A stretch of 64,000 nucleotides of DNA, from positions 1-64,000 of the forward strand of contig CAMTMZ010000004.1 in assembly GCA_947073765.1 (NCBI GenBank), given 5' to 3'. Below the pieces are notes generated by a model. It saw nothing but the letters and a program-made list of their open reading frames with translations, was not told the origin of the DNA and did no database searches. Each line of letters begins with the position of its first letter. Positions within the stretch are counted from its first letter, which is position 1. Shown here piece by piece: positions 41,534-50,969 of this stretch. Position numbers and translations under genes: made by a program. The stretch comes from an uncultured Bacillota bacterium. GTDB taxonomy: Bacteria; Bacillota; Clostridia; Oscillospirales; Oscillospiraceae.

Positions 41534-41998
41534 TTATGAATTGTATATAGATTCCAGTGTCTCGCTCAACTCACTCGGGTCGGAGGGGCGGTAACCCCGC
41601 CAGGGGCCGTCAAACCCTCTGGGCAGCCATAGGCAGCGTCCGTCCCAGTAGGCCCTGTATTCCGGTGTACAGCCTGACAACTTATAGATGAGGATTCCCC
41701 CTTCCTGGGGCTTGCTTAAAGGAAAGGCCCAGGTGTATTTCTGCTGTCCCAAGGCGTACAGGGCCATCCGGCCTGGCGCGGCCTGCTGGGCTGTAACGGG
41801 GGTGTCGGCAAAGCCAGGGTAAGAGCCCTCTGAAAGAATGACGATAGAGTGTGCGTTCCGGACGGGGAACTGGCCTCCAGTTTCCTGGGGCAGCTGGTTA
41901 AAGGAACAGGGGATTGTCATCCCCGCCAGCAGGAAACCCAGACAGAACACCGCCAGACTGCCGGCGATAATCAGGGGGATTCGCAGTTTCTTTTTCAT
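41534..41998 (-). CDS. Membrane-anchored hypothetical protein
   Basis: 154 aa, one N-terminal TM. Confidence 0.6.
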   Translation of the reverse strand: MKKKLRIPLIIAGSLAVFCLGFLLAGMTIPCSFNQLPQETGGQFPVRNAHSIVILSEGSYPGFADTPVTAQQAAPGRMALYALGQQKYTWAFPLSKPQEGGILIYKLSGCTPEYRAYWDGRCLWLPRGFDGPWRGYRPSDPSELSETLESIYNS

Positions 41999-42032
41999 GA
42001 CAGCTCCCTTCCATGGCGGGGGAGGAGAGAGC

Positions 42033-43400
42033 TCACTCCCCCTTGTCCAGAATGGGGGTGGCGGCGCCGCTGGCGCCCATAGCGGCGGCGATCTTCTCCA
42101 CGGCCTGGGCGGTGGGGATCAGCTCCTGTTCTCCGGAGCGCATATCCTTCAAAGACACCTTGTCCTGCTTGATCTCGTCGTCCCCCAGGAAGACCACGTA
42201 GGGCACCCCCAGTTTGTCGGCGTAGTTCATCTTCTGCTTGAACTTCTTCTGTTCGCCGTAGATCTGGGTTCGTACTCCGCTGCTCCGCAGCTGGGTGGCC
42301 AGAGAGATGGCTGGGGCCATGTCCTCGGTCATGGGGAGAATGAGCACGTCGGCGGGGGCGGTGTTCAGGGCGTCGTTCAGATAGCCCTGGTCCTCCAGCA
42401 CGAAGAACAGACGGGTCAGACCGATGGAAATTCCCACGCCGGGGAGTTGTTTATCAGTGTAATATTCCGCTAAGTTATCATACCGGCCGCCGGAGCAGAT
42501 GGAGCCAATCTCCGGGTGGTCCAGCATGGTGGTCTCGTAGACGGTGCCAGTGTAGTAGTCCAGGCCCCGGGCGATGGTCAGATCCAGGGCGAAGTGGGTC
42601 TCCGGCACGCCGAAGGCGGCCAGATTTTTGGCCACTGTGCCCAGCTCGTCCAGGCCCTCGTCAAATTTAGGATTGCGGCCCCGGTAGCCCTCCAGGGCGG
42701 CAAGGACTTCACCATTACTCCCTTTGATGGCGATGAATTTGAGGATCTCCGCCGCCTGCTCGTCGCTCAGGCCGATGTCCGGCGCGGTGAGCAGGTCCCG
42801 AACGGACTTCTCTCCGATTTTCTCCAGCTTGTCCACTGTGCGCATAATTGCCCCGGCCTGGGCGGTAAGGCCTAACATGGCGTAAAAGCCGTTGAGAATC
42901 TTTCGGTTGTTCACCCGGATCTGGAAGCGCTTCAGCCCCAGGGAGGTGAAGGTGCGGTAGATGATGGCGGGAATTTCCGCGTCGTTGGAGATGTCCAGCT
43001 GGCCGTCGCCAATGACGTCGACGTCCGCCTGATAGAACTCCCGGAAGCGGCCCCGCTGGGCCCGCTCTCCCCGATAGACCTTGCCGATCTGGAAGCGGCG
43101 GAAGGGGAAGGCCAGTTTAGCGTAGTTCAGGGCCACGTATTTGGCCAGGGGTACGGTGAGGTCGAAGCGCAGGGAGAGGTCGGAGTCGCCTTTGGTAAAG
43201 CGGTAAATCTGTTTTTCCGTCTCGCCGCCGCCTTTGGCCAGGAGAATTTCACTGGCTTCGATAAGGGGCGTGTCCAGCGGGGTGTAGGCGTAGAGGGAGA
43301 AGGACTCCCGAATGATGGCCGCCATGCGGTCGAACTGGATCTGCCGGGCAGGGAGAAGCTCCATAAAGCCGGACAGGGTGCGGGGTTGTACCTTAGCCAT
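42033..43400 (-). CDS. hisS: Histidyl-tRNA synthetase
   Basis: PRTLSGFMELLPARQIQFDRM; YRGERAQRGRFREFYQADVDVIG; ARGLDYYTGTVYE. Confidence 0.96.
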   Translation of the reverse strand: MAKVQPRTLSGFMELLPARQIQFDRMAAIIRESFSLYAYTPLDTPLIEASEILLAKGGGETEKQIYRFTKGDSDLSLRFDLTVPLAKYVALNYAKLAFPFRRFQIGKVYRGERAQRGRFREFYQADVDVIGDGQLDISNDAEIPAIIYRTFTSLGLKRFQIRVNNRKILNGFYAMLGLTAQAGAIMRTVDKLEKIGEKSVRDLLTAPDIGLSDEQAAEILKFIAIKGSNGEVLAALEGYRGRNPKFDEGLDELGTVAKNLAAFGVPETHFALDLTIARGLDYYTGTVYETTMLDHPEIGSICSGGRYDNLAEYYTDKQLPGVGISIGLTRLFFVLEDQGYLNDALNTAPADVLILPMTEDMAPAISLATQLRSSGVRTQIYGEQKKFKQKMNYADKLGVPYVVFLGDDEIKQDKVSLKDMRSGEQELIPTAQAVEKIAAAMGASGAATPILDKGE

Positions 43401-43470
43401 AATTCATTTTCCTTTCTTTTTACAAAACACACATATTGTTTGAGGGAGGCCGGGCCGCCCTGGAAAAGCA

Positions 43471-43523
43471 GGCGCTCCCATCCACAAGATCGGGACGGGA
43501 GCGCGTACCACTCTGGGAGCGCC
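43471..43523 (-). promoter_or_regulatory. Alternative-hairpin attenuator-like leader with T-box-like motif upstream of hisS
   Basis: Minus strand GGCGCTCCC-AGAGTGGTAC-GCGCTCCCGTCC...GGATGGGAGCGCC; two mutually exclusive pairings. Confidence 0.4.
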
Positions 43524-43528
43524 GTCTG

Positions 43529-43945
43529 TCACAGGGCGAAAGGGACCCGGCTGGGGTTCATCCCTTCGCGCCAGTCCAAATCGCCCCGGGCCAGACCGTG
43601 TATCAGCAGCTCGGCGGTGGCCACATTGGTGGCGACAGGGACAGAATGCTGATCGCACAGGCGGGTGATATACAGCACATCCTTGTCCATCTCATTGTCC
43701 TGGGGGGAGTTGAAAAAGAGCACCATGTCGATCTCGTTATAGATAATCCGCTGGCCGATCTGCTCAATTCCCCCGTGCTCATGGGACAAAAAGAGCTGGA
43801 CAGGCAGGCCGGTGGCCTCCGCGACCATACGGCCGGTGGCGTTGGTGCCGCAGACGGAATGCTTGGACAGGACGCCGCAGTAGGCGGTGCAGAACTGTAC
43901 CATCAACTCCTGCTTTTTCGTATGGCTCATAATTGCGATGTTCAT
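43529..43945 (-). CDS. mgsA: Methylglyoxal synthase
   Basis: MNIAIMSHTKKQELMVQFC; GTNATGRM; HEHGGIEQIG; FFNSPQDNEMDKDV. Confidence 0.95.
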   Translation of the reverse strand: MNIAIMSHTKKQELMVQFCTAYCGVLSKHSVCGTNATGRMVAEATGLPVQLFLSHEHGGIEQIGQRIIYNEIDMVLFFNSPQDNEMDKDVLYITRLCDQHSVPVATNVATAELLIHGLARGDLDWREGMNPSRVPFAL

Positions 43946-43987
43946 GGCGACAATACCTCCTCTTGTCGGTTTGGTGGGATGGGTAGG

Positions 43988-44722
43988 TCAGCGGATGCGC
44001 ATGATGGGGACCCGCTGTCCCTCCAGCCGCTGGGCGATGTTCCAGCAGGCCAGGCCGGCGCCCCGGCGGCCCCGGCTGGTGAGGGGCTGGCCCAGATTGG
44101 CGCACAGGATCACCTGGGGATCTTCGGGAACGACGCCGATGAGAGGCAGTCCGGCGGCATCCATGGCGTCGTCAATGGTGGCGCGCAGCTTGCGCAGAAG
44201 CTTGGCTTGGATGCGGTTCATCACCAGATGGATGGTTCTGAGGTGATCCAGCTCCGCCACTGTCCGCTGGGCGTCCCGCAGGGAGGAGGCGTCGTTGGTA
44301 GCGATGACAATGGCCCGGTCCGCCGCGCAGGTGGCAAGGCGGAAGCCGCCGCCCAGGCCGGCGGGCGCGTCAATTAGAATGTAGTCGTAGCCGGAGCGGG
44401 CCTCCTCCAGAAGGGCGCGCACCTTGTCCGCCGTAAGGCTGGCGGGCTGGGTCATGGGTGAGGTGAGGAGGAAAAGACCATTTAGATCAGGGTGCTCTAC
44501 CGCGGCCCGGGCCAGAGGACAGCGGCCCAGGGCCACATCGGAGAAGTCCATCAGGGCCCGGTCGTTCAAGCCCAGAGAGATGTCCAGGTTGCGCAGGCCG
44601 ATATCCATGTCGACGCACAGCACGCGCCTGCCCATGAGGGAGAGGGAGGCGGCCACACCGCCGGTGATGGAGGTCTTCCCTGTGCCGCCCTTTCCGGAGG
44701 TGATGGCAATTACGGTACCCAT
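43988..44722 (-). CDS. MinD/ParA-like ATPase
   Basis: VIAITSGKGGTGKTSITGGVAASLSLMGRRVLCVDMDIGLRNLDISLGL; YDYILIDAPAGLG. Confidence 0.9.
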   Translation of the reverse strand: MGTVIAITSGKGGTGKTSITGGVAASLSLMGRRVLCVDMDIGLRNLDISLGLNDRALMDFSDVALGRCPLARAAVEHPDLNGLFLLTSPMTQPASLTADKVRALLEEARSGYDYILIDAPAGLGGGFRLATCAADRAIVIATNDASSLRDAQRTVAELDHLRTIHLVMNRIQAKLLRKLRATIDDAMDAAGLPLIGVVPEDPQVILCANLGQPLTSRGRRGAGLACWNIAQRLEGQRVPIMRIR

Positions 44723-44843
44723 GGAAGTTACCTCCTATTTATACAATTTTAATATATCACAAAATTCCTACCCGTCAACCATTTTTTTGCAAATTTTTAG
44801 AAAAAATTTACAAATCAATCCTAATTTTTGCCGCCGCAGAGGG

Positions 44844-45566
44844 CTAGAGCGGCTCTTTAAGCATCTTTGCCCACCGGCGGGGATAGCCTTTCAGGGTGGG
44901 AGCCAGCTTTTCAATGATGATCAGGCGGTGGGTGATCTGGGCGCCGGGGACGGCGTAATCATGCACCCCCTGGACCCTGCCACCCAGCAGCTTGATGGCG
45001 TGGGCGGCGCCGGACAGCTCCTGGTCACTGTCTACACTTTTCATGGCCAGGAAGCGGCCCCCTACCTTCACGAAGGGGAGGCACAGCTCGCATAGGACCC
45101 GCAGATCAGCCACCGCCCGGGCGGTGGCGAAGTCGAAGCTGTCCCGAAAGCCCTTGACCAGGGCCTGCTCCTCCGCCCGGGCGTGGAGGGTGCGGACGTT
45201 TTGCAGGCTGAGAACGCCGCAGGTCTCCTGCAGCCAGTCCAGCCGCTTGTTCAGGGAATCCAGGAGAGTGACCTCCAGGGAGGGGACCAGCATGTTCAAG
45301 ACCATCCCCGGAAAGCCTGCCCCGGTGCCCACGTCGATGAGGGTTTTGCCCTTAAAATCGCAGAAGCTCAGGAGGGCGGCGCAGTCCAGCATGTGCAGCC
45401 GGGCCACCCCCTCCGGCTCCCGGATGGCGGTGAGGTTCATCACCTGGTTCTTTTTTAGGAGCATCTGGCAGTAACAGTCCAGATTTTGAACGGCAAAGGG
45501 GTCAATCCTGTCTGTCAGGCCGTATTCCGCCAATCCCTCCCGGAGGATATCTGTGATATGCTCCAT
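44844..45566 (-). CDS. rsmG: 16S rRNA (guanine527-N7)-methyltransferase RsmG
   Basis: NLTAIREPEGVARLHMLDCAALL; LIDVGTGAGFPGMVLNML. Confidence 0.95.
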   Translation of the reverse strand: MEHITDILREGLAEYGLTDRIDPFAVQNLDCYCQMLLKKNQVMNLTAIREPEGVARLHMLDCAALLSFCDFKGKTLIDVGTGAGFPGMVLNMLVPSLEVTLLDSLNKRLDWLQETCGVLSLQNVRTLHARAEEQALVKGFRDSFDFATARAVADLRVLCELCLPFVKVGGRFLAMKSVDSDQELSGAAHAIKLLGGRVQGVHDYAVPGAQITHRLIIIEKLAPTLKGYPRRWAKMLKEPL

Positions 45567-45569
45567 AGC

Positions 45570-45908
45570 TCAGCCTCCGAAGTTGGACATCAGTCCGGCG
45601 ACGCCAATAGGGAGGGTAGCGGCGGCCAGCAGCCAGCACAGGGCCGCCAACACGATGGCGGGCCATTTGCTGGGCTTTCCGGTGGTCCGCCAGGATACCA
45701 GTGCCAGGACTCCCAGGCCGATGAGGCCGGGAACGGTGAGCAGGGGGCCCAGGTTGCCCAGGCCGGTGGCGGTGAAGAAAAAGTAGGTGGTGAGGGCCAG
45801 CAGGATCAGGGCGTAGGCCAGGCCAATCCAGGCCAGGGTGCGCTTGACAGGGGAGGAGGGGGTGAAGCTGTGTTCTTTTTCCTCCGGGAGAGGCTTGTGT
45901 TCCGCCAT
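45570..45908 (-). CDS. Hypothetical small multi-TM membrane protein
   Basis: 112 aa with about three hydrophobic segments. Confidence 0.6.
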   Translation of the reverse strand: MAEHKPLPEEKEHSFTPSSPVKRTLAWIGLAYALILLALTTYFFFTATGLGNLGPLLTVPGLIGLGVLALVSWRTTGKPSKWPAIVLAALCWLLAAATLPIGVAGLMSNFGG

Positions 45909-46304
45909 TTATTTGTTCTCCTTTAGCAGGTCGCGGATCTCGGTGAGCAGCTTTTCCTCAGCAGAGGGCTCGGGAGGCGCGGGCTCCTCGGCGGGGGTCT
46001 CCTCTTTTTTCCGGTGGAAGCGGTTGAGGGTTTTGATCATGCAGAACACCACAAAAGCCATAACCAGGAAGTTGAGGACAGCCTGGATGAAGTTTCCGTA
46101 GGCGATGACCGCCCCGTTTATCGTGAGCGTGAGGGTGGAAAAAGAGATGCTGCCGGTGAAGATGCCCAGCAGGGGCATGATGACATCGTTAATCAGGGAG
46201 GTGGTGATGGTGCTGAAGGCTCCGCCGATGATGACACCGACGGCCATATCCATCACGTTGCCCCGGGCAATGAACTGCTTGAACTCTTCCATGAATTTTT
46301 TCAT
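45909..46304 (-). CDS. mscL: Large-conductance mechanosensitive channel MscL
   Basis: EEFKQFIARGNVMDMAVGVIIGGAFSTITTSLINDVIMPLLG. Confidence 0.95.
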   Translation of the reverse strand: MKKFMEEFKQFIARGNVMDMAVGVIIGGAFSTITTSLINDVIMPLLGIFTGSISFSTLTLTINGAVIAYGNFIQAVLNFLVMAFVVFCMIKTLNRFHRKKEETPAEEPAPPEPSAEEKLLTEIRDLLKENK

Positions 46305-46329
46305 GTGTGACCTCCGTTTTCAGGGCCGG

Positions 46330-47088
46330 TTACCAGTGGCCCTTATCCATGGTGCGCATGTGGGTTTGCTTTACGCCCATTTGCAGGTTGTACAGCGTTT
46401 TGCTCAGGGAGGCGGTCTCCTGTTCGGTGAGCTGGGCAAAGAGGACGCCGTACCAGAACTTGCCGGGGCTGTGCTCTACGCAGCGGACAATTTGGCCCAG
46501 GAAGTTCAGCGGCGCGTATTCGTCCAGTTTTACCCGGATGCGCAGCACCTCATCCTCCATATGGATATACTCCGACTCTACACAGCAGCCGCCGGTGCTG
46601 ATGTTGACCAGCTGGCACTCCTCGGGATTTTTGTAGTGGTCGTCCTCCTTGCGGTAGAGGGAGACCGGGGCGGTATAGGGCAGGCGGAAGGTATCCCGGT
46701 TTTCGGAGTGGCTTTCCACCTTTAGATCCTTGAGGGAGAAGACGGTGCGGGTGGATTCGCTGACCACGGCGCTGAGACTGATGGGGATCAGTTTTTTGTC
46801 GTAACCGTTGAGGGAGACCGAGGAGTTGATAGGGACAACCTTGAAGGACAGATCGCCGGGCAGGCGGCCCATGGTCAGGGTGTCTTCCGTGAGTTGAGTG
46901 ATCCGGCCGGTGAGGATGGGGATGCCGTCTTTGGTCATGGCGTCCAGGCGCATCCCCTCAAAGAGCTGGCCGGTGGGGGCTGTTTCGGAGCGGACAGGCT
47001 GGACGGGCTGGTGGGTCTGTTCCTCCTCCAGCAGCTCGTCCTCGTCCTCCTCGTCGGCCTCTTTGGAGAGGAATGAAAAAATACCCAT
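46330..47088 (-). CDS. PilZ domain protein (c-di-GMP effector-like)
   Basis: RDTFRLPY (RxxxR) and NISTGGCCVES (NxSxxG) motifs. Confidence 0.8.
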   Translation of the reverse strand: MGIFSFLSKEADEEDEDELLEEEQTHQPVQPVRSETAPTGQLFEGMRLDAMTKDGIPILTGRITQLTEDTLTMGRLPGDLSFKVVPINSSVSLNGYDKKLIPISLSAVVSESTRTVFSLKDLKVESHSENRDTFRLPYTAPVSLYRKEDDHYKNPEECQLVNISTGGCCVESEYIHMEDEVLRIRVKLDEYAPLNFLGQIVRCVEHSPGKFWYGVLFAQLTEQETASLSKTLYNLQMGVKQTHMRTMDKGHW

Positions 47089-47108
47089 AACAGTGCCTCC
47101 TTATATAA

Positions 47109-48413
47109 TCACTTGTTTTTGGGGAGCATGACTTCCAGGCCGCCCATGTAGGGCCGAAGGACCTGGGGGATAACGACGCTGCCGTCGGCCTGGAGATTGT
47201 TCTCCAGGAAAGCGATGAGCATGCGGGGTGGGGCGACCACAGTGTTGTTCAGAGTGTGGGGGAGATAGGTGCCCTTTTCCCCCTTGACCCGCATTTTCAG
47301 GCGGCGGGCCTGGGCGTCTCCCAGGTTGGAGCAGGAGCAGACCTCAAAATATTTTTTCTGCCGGGGGGACCAGGCCTCGATGTCGCAGGATTTTACCTTT
47401 AAGTCCGCCAGGTCACCGGAGCAGCACTCCAGCTGACGCACCGGGATGTCCAGAGAGCGGAACAGCTCCACACTGTATCGCCACATCTTTTCGTACCAGT
47501 CCATGGAGTCCTCGGGCCGGCAGACTACAATCATCTCCTGCTTTTCAAACTGGTGGATGCGGTAGACCCCCCGCTCCTCAATGCCGTGGGAGCCCTTCTC
47601 CTTGCGGAAGCAGGGAGAGTAGGAGGTGAGGGTCTGGGGGAGGGAGGCCTCAGGGATGATCTGGTCGATGAACTTGCCGATCATGGAGTGTTCGCTGGTG
47701 CCGATCAGATACAGGTCCTCCCCCTCGATCTTGTACATCATGGCCTCCATATCAGTCTGGGACATGACGCCCTCCACCACGTTGCCGTGGATCATGAAGG
47801 GGGGGATGCAGAAGGTGAAGCCTTTGCCGATCATAAAGTCTCGGGCGTAGGCCAGCACCGCCTCGTGGAGACGGGCCACGTCGCCCAACAGGTAGTAGAA
47901 GCCGCTGCCCGACACCCGGCCGGCGGCATCCATGTCCACGCCGTTGAAGCGCTCCATAATCTCGGTGTGGTAGGGGATGTCAAAGTCAGGCACCTTGGCC
48001 TCACCGAACCGCTCTACCTCTACGTTGGCGGAGTCGTCGGGGCCAATGGGAACGGAGGGGTCGATGATGTTGGGGATGACCAGCATGATTTTCCGGATTT
48101 CCTCGGCCAGCTCGGTCTCCTGTCCCTCCAACAGGGCAAGGCGGTCGGCATTGGCCTTCACCTTGGCCTTGGCCTCCTCCGCCTCAGCCAGCTTGGAGGG
48201 GTCCTTCTTGGCCTGGCCCATGAGCATCCCCACATGCTTGGACAGGGTGTTCCGGGCGGCCCGGAGCTCGTTGGCCTCGGACATGGCGGCCCGATTCCGG
48301 GCGTCCAGCTCCAGGACCTGGTCTACCAGAGGGAGTTTCTCCTCCTGAAACTTCTTTTTAATGTTTTCCTTTACCACATCGGGATTTTCCCGGAGGAATC
48401 GGATGTCAAGCAT
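47109..48413 (-). CDS. serS: Seryl-tRNA synthetase
   Basis: MLDIRFLRENPDVVKENIKKKF; GTSEHSMIGKF; SYSPCFRKEKGSHG. Confidence 0.97.
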   Translation of the reverse strand: MLDIRFLRENPDVVKENIKKKFQEEKLPLVDQVLELDARNRAAMSEANELRAARNTLSKHVGMLMGQAKKDPSKLAEAEEAKAKVKANADRLALLEGQETELAEEIRKIMLVIPNIIDPSVPIGPDDSANVEVERFGEAKVPDFDIPYHTEIMERFNGVDMDAAGRVSGSGFYYLLGDVARLHEAVLAYARDFMIGKGFTFCIPPFMIHGNVVEGVMSQTDMEAMMYKIEGEDLYLIGTSEHSMIGKFIDQIIPEASLPQTLTSYSPCFRKEKGSHGIEERGVYRIHQFEKQEMIVVCRPEDSMDWYEKMWRYSVELFRSLDIPVRQLECCSGDLADLKVKSCDIEAWSPRQKKYFEVCSCSNLGDAQARRLKMRVKGEKGTYLPHTLNNTVVAPPRMLIAFLENNLQADGSVVIPQVLRPYMGGLEVMLPKNK

Positions 48414-48445
48414 GATATTCTCTCCTTACTGTATGATAGGGTAAA

Positions 48446-48461
48446 TGTTTCACGTGAAACG
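48446..48461. promoter_or_regulatory. parS: parS site
   Basis: TGTTTCACGTGAAACG, 15/16 to consensus. Confidence 0.85.
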
Positions 48462-48580
48462 CTGTTGTTTAAAAGTCCGTTTTGTGGGGAACGCCCGCCG
48501 GCGGGCACGCTCCGCTGACCTGCTTCTCGCGCCAAATCGGATCCGCTTGCCGGGCTCCGCTTTGGGGCCGCCTCCGGGGG

Positions 48581-49219
48581 CTATTTGACAACCTTTCCCC
48601 GAATTTCCATATATCGGTCATAGGGGGAGAAGCGGTCAGTGCCGGTGGTGTTCTCCTTGGGGAGATTCTCGACCAGCTGTCCAGAGGCCGACTCCATGGC
48701 GGTGATGAGCTGTTTGCAGAGGGTCGTCTTGCCCCGAACGTAGGCCTCGTTAATCTGCCAGAAATAGTCCATAGCCTCTGTTGTCCAGGTGTGGACATTT
48801 TCCAGGTTGGAGTAGGAATCGGTCAGCCCGTCGTGAAGGAGCTCCAATTCCTGGGCGGTTTCTTTTTGCAATGCAACTTCTTTTTCCAGGTTCTGCACTT
48901 GGGCCTTTAGCGCCGCGTTTTCCTCCATCAGGCCCTGGAGGGTTTGAACCGCGGAGGCTGACTGCTTTAAATCGTCGATCTGCTGCTGGCTCTGCCGCCG
49001 TTCCATCATAAAGGTGTAGAGCAGCAGGATGAAGGCAGCCATAAACAGCACGCCGATGTATCGAAAGACCGACCTGCGGCGCTTGCGCTGCTGGGCCTTG
49101 CGGCGGCGGACGTCCTGATCCGGCGGTGGGGGACGGCGCTTGCGCGTGCTGTCTTCAGGGAAACGGTGGGCGTCCTCGATAAAGGGATCGCCGCGGCTTC
49201 GGCCGCGATTTTCAGACAT
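48581..49219 (-). CDS. Single-TM coiled-coil protein, unknown
   Basis: Basic N-terminus, TM YIGVLFMAAFILLLYTFM, coiled-coil region; start overlaps the parB stop. Confidence 0.7.
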   Translation of the reverse strand: MSENRGRSRGDPFIEDAHRFPEDSTRKRRPPPPDQDVRRRKAQQRKRRRSVFRYIGVLFMAAFILLLYTFMMERRQSQQQIDDLKQSASAVQTLQGLMEENAALKAQVQNLEKEVALQKETAQELELLHDGLTDSYSNLENVHTWTTEAMDYFWQINEAYVRGKTTLCKQLITAMESASGQLVENLPKENTTGTDRFSPYDRYMEIRGKVVK

Positions 49220-50105
49220 CCTGCCCACCTCCCTGGGATTTTAAACTCTGAAGCAGGGCCAGCAGGGTCTCCAGGTCCTGTTCGTTATAGTACTCCAGCT
49301 CAATTCGGCCCTTTTTGCCCTTGTGGGCGATTTTTACCTTGCGGCCCAGCCGGCCGGCCAGGTCCTTCTCCAGCTCCCCGAGATAGAGGGAGAGATTGGG
49401 GAGCTGTTCCTTAGGCTTCTCCGTTTTCTCCTTTTGGAGGGTCTTGATCAGGGCCTCCGTCTGCCGGACGGAGAGCTGGCCCTCCACCACCTGTCTGGCG
49501 GCCTCCTGCTGAAGCGCGGCGGTGGGGGCCCCCAGGATGGCACGGGCGTGGCCGGCGGACAGGGAGCCCTCCTCCACCAGGGTCATGACCTCATCGGGCA
49601 GGGCCAACAGGCGCAGGGTGTTGGTGATAGCGGGGCGGGATTTGCCCATCTGCTGGGCCACCTGCTCCTGGGTCAGGCCGTAATCTTCCATCAGGGAGCG
49701 GTAGCCCCGGGCCTCTTCGGCGGGATTCAGGTCCTCCCGCTGCAGGTTTTCGATAAGACCCAGCTCCATCACCTTGCGGTCGTCCGCCTCGATGATGACG
49801 GCGGGGACCTCCTGCAGGCCCGCGGCCTTGGCCGCCCGCCACCGCCGCTCCCCGGCGATGATCTGATAGTAGCCGCTGGACAGCCGGCGCACCGTCAGGG
49901 GCTGGATGATGCCGTGGACCTGGATGGACTGGGTCAGGTCGTCCAGCGCGCCCTGCTCAAACCGCTTTCGGGGCTGGTTTAGCCCCGGCTCCACCTGGGA
50001 GATAGGGAGAGTAACCGAGCCCTCTCCCTGGGCGGGCAGCTCCGGATCACCCAGGAGGGCATTTAAGCCCCTGCCCAGTCCCAGCTCCGCGTTTCGTTTT
50101 GCCAT
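49212..50105 (-). CDS. parB: Chromosome partitioning protein ParB
   Basis: LGRGLNALLGD; GERRWRAAKAAGLQEVPAVI; LIENLQREDLNPAEEARGY. Confidence 0.97.
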   Translation of the reverse strand: MAKRNAELGLGRGLNALLGDPELPAQGEGSVTLPISQVEPGLNQPRKRFEQGALDDLTQSIQVHGIIQPLTVRRLSSGYYQIIAGERRWRAAKAAGLQEVPAVIIEADDRKVMELGLIENLQREDLNPAEEARGYRSLMEDYGLTQEQVAQQMGKSRPAITNTLRLLALPDEVMTLVEEGSLSAGHARAILGAPTAALQQEAARQVVEGQLSVRQTEALIKTLQKEKTEKPKEQLPNLSLYLGELEKDLAGRLGRKVKIAHKGKKGRIELEYYNEQDLETLLALLQSLKSQGGGQDV

Positions 50106-50109
50106 ATTG

Positions 50110-50862
50110 TTACCTCGCAATCATTTCTTCCGCCAGCAGCTTATAGGCCTCGGCGCCCCGGGAGTAGGGGTCGTAGGCGCTGATGGGCTTGCCGTGGCTG
50201 GGCGCCTCGGAGAGGCGGACATTTCGGGGAATGACAGTGGCGTAGACCTGGCCGGGAAAGTGGCGCTTGACCTCCTCCGCTACCTGGAGGGAGAGGTTGG
50301 TCCGGCTGTCGAACATGGTGAGCAGCACGCCCTCCATCGTCAGGCCGGGGTTCAACTTCCGCTTGACCAGACGGACAGTGGACAGCAGGTCGCTCAGTCC
50401 CTCCAGGGCGTAATACTCGCACTGTACCGGCACCAGAAGGGAGTGAGCGGCGCACAGGGCGTTGACGGTGAGCAGCTCTAGGGAGGGGGGACAGTCGATG
50501 AAGATAAAATCGTACTGGGGCGCCAGGGCGGCCAGGGCATTTTTCAGCAGCTGATCCCGGTTGTCCAGGCCGATCATCTCCACCCCGGCGCCGGCCAGGG
50601 CCTTGTTGGAGGGGAGCACACTGCCGTACTGTGTGGACACCACCGCTCGGGCCGGATCGGCACCGCTGACCAGCAGGTCATAGACGTTGGGGGAGGCGGT
50701 GTTTTTGTCCACCCCCATGCCGGAGGTGGCGTTGGCCTGGGGATCAAAGTCACACAGCAGCACCCGCTGGCCCAGAGCGTGGAGGGCGGCAGTAATGTTG
50801 ACGGTGGTTGTGGTTTTACCCACACCTCCCTTTTGATTGACAACGGCAATGATTTTAGCCAT
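50110..50862 (-). CDS. parA: Chromosome partitioning ATPase ParA/Soj
   Basis: MAKIIAVVNQKGGVGKTTTTVNITAAL; IFIDCPPSLELLTVNAL. Confidence 0.97.
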   Translation of the reverse strand: MAKIIAVVNQKGGVGKTTTTVNITAALHALGQRVLLCDFDPQANATSGMGVDKNTASPNVYDLLVSGADPARAVVSTQYGSVLPSNKALAGAGVEMIGLDNRDQLLKNALAALAPQYDFIFIDCPPSLELLTVNALCAAHSLLVPVQCEYYALEGLSDLLSTVRLVKRKLNPGLTMEGVLLTMFDSRTNLSLQVAEEVKRHFPGQVYATVIPRNVRLSEAPSHGKPISAYDPYSRGAEAYKLLAEEMIAR

Positions 50863-50969
50863 GGGCAGGGCCTCCTTGCGGATGATAAAATGGTAAGGTT
50901 ATGCAGTTCATCATTATATCAACCGCCGGAATAGATTTCAACTGTTTTTCCGCATTTCTTAAAAAGAAC

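Noticed and set aside
48469-48798. 109-aa minus-strand ORF in the serS-parB region
   Set aside because: Overlaps the 48581-49219 coiled-coil gene in another frame; no RBS or domain support.
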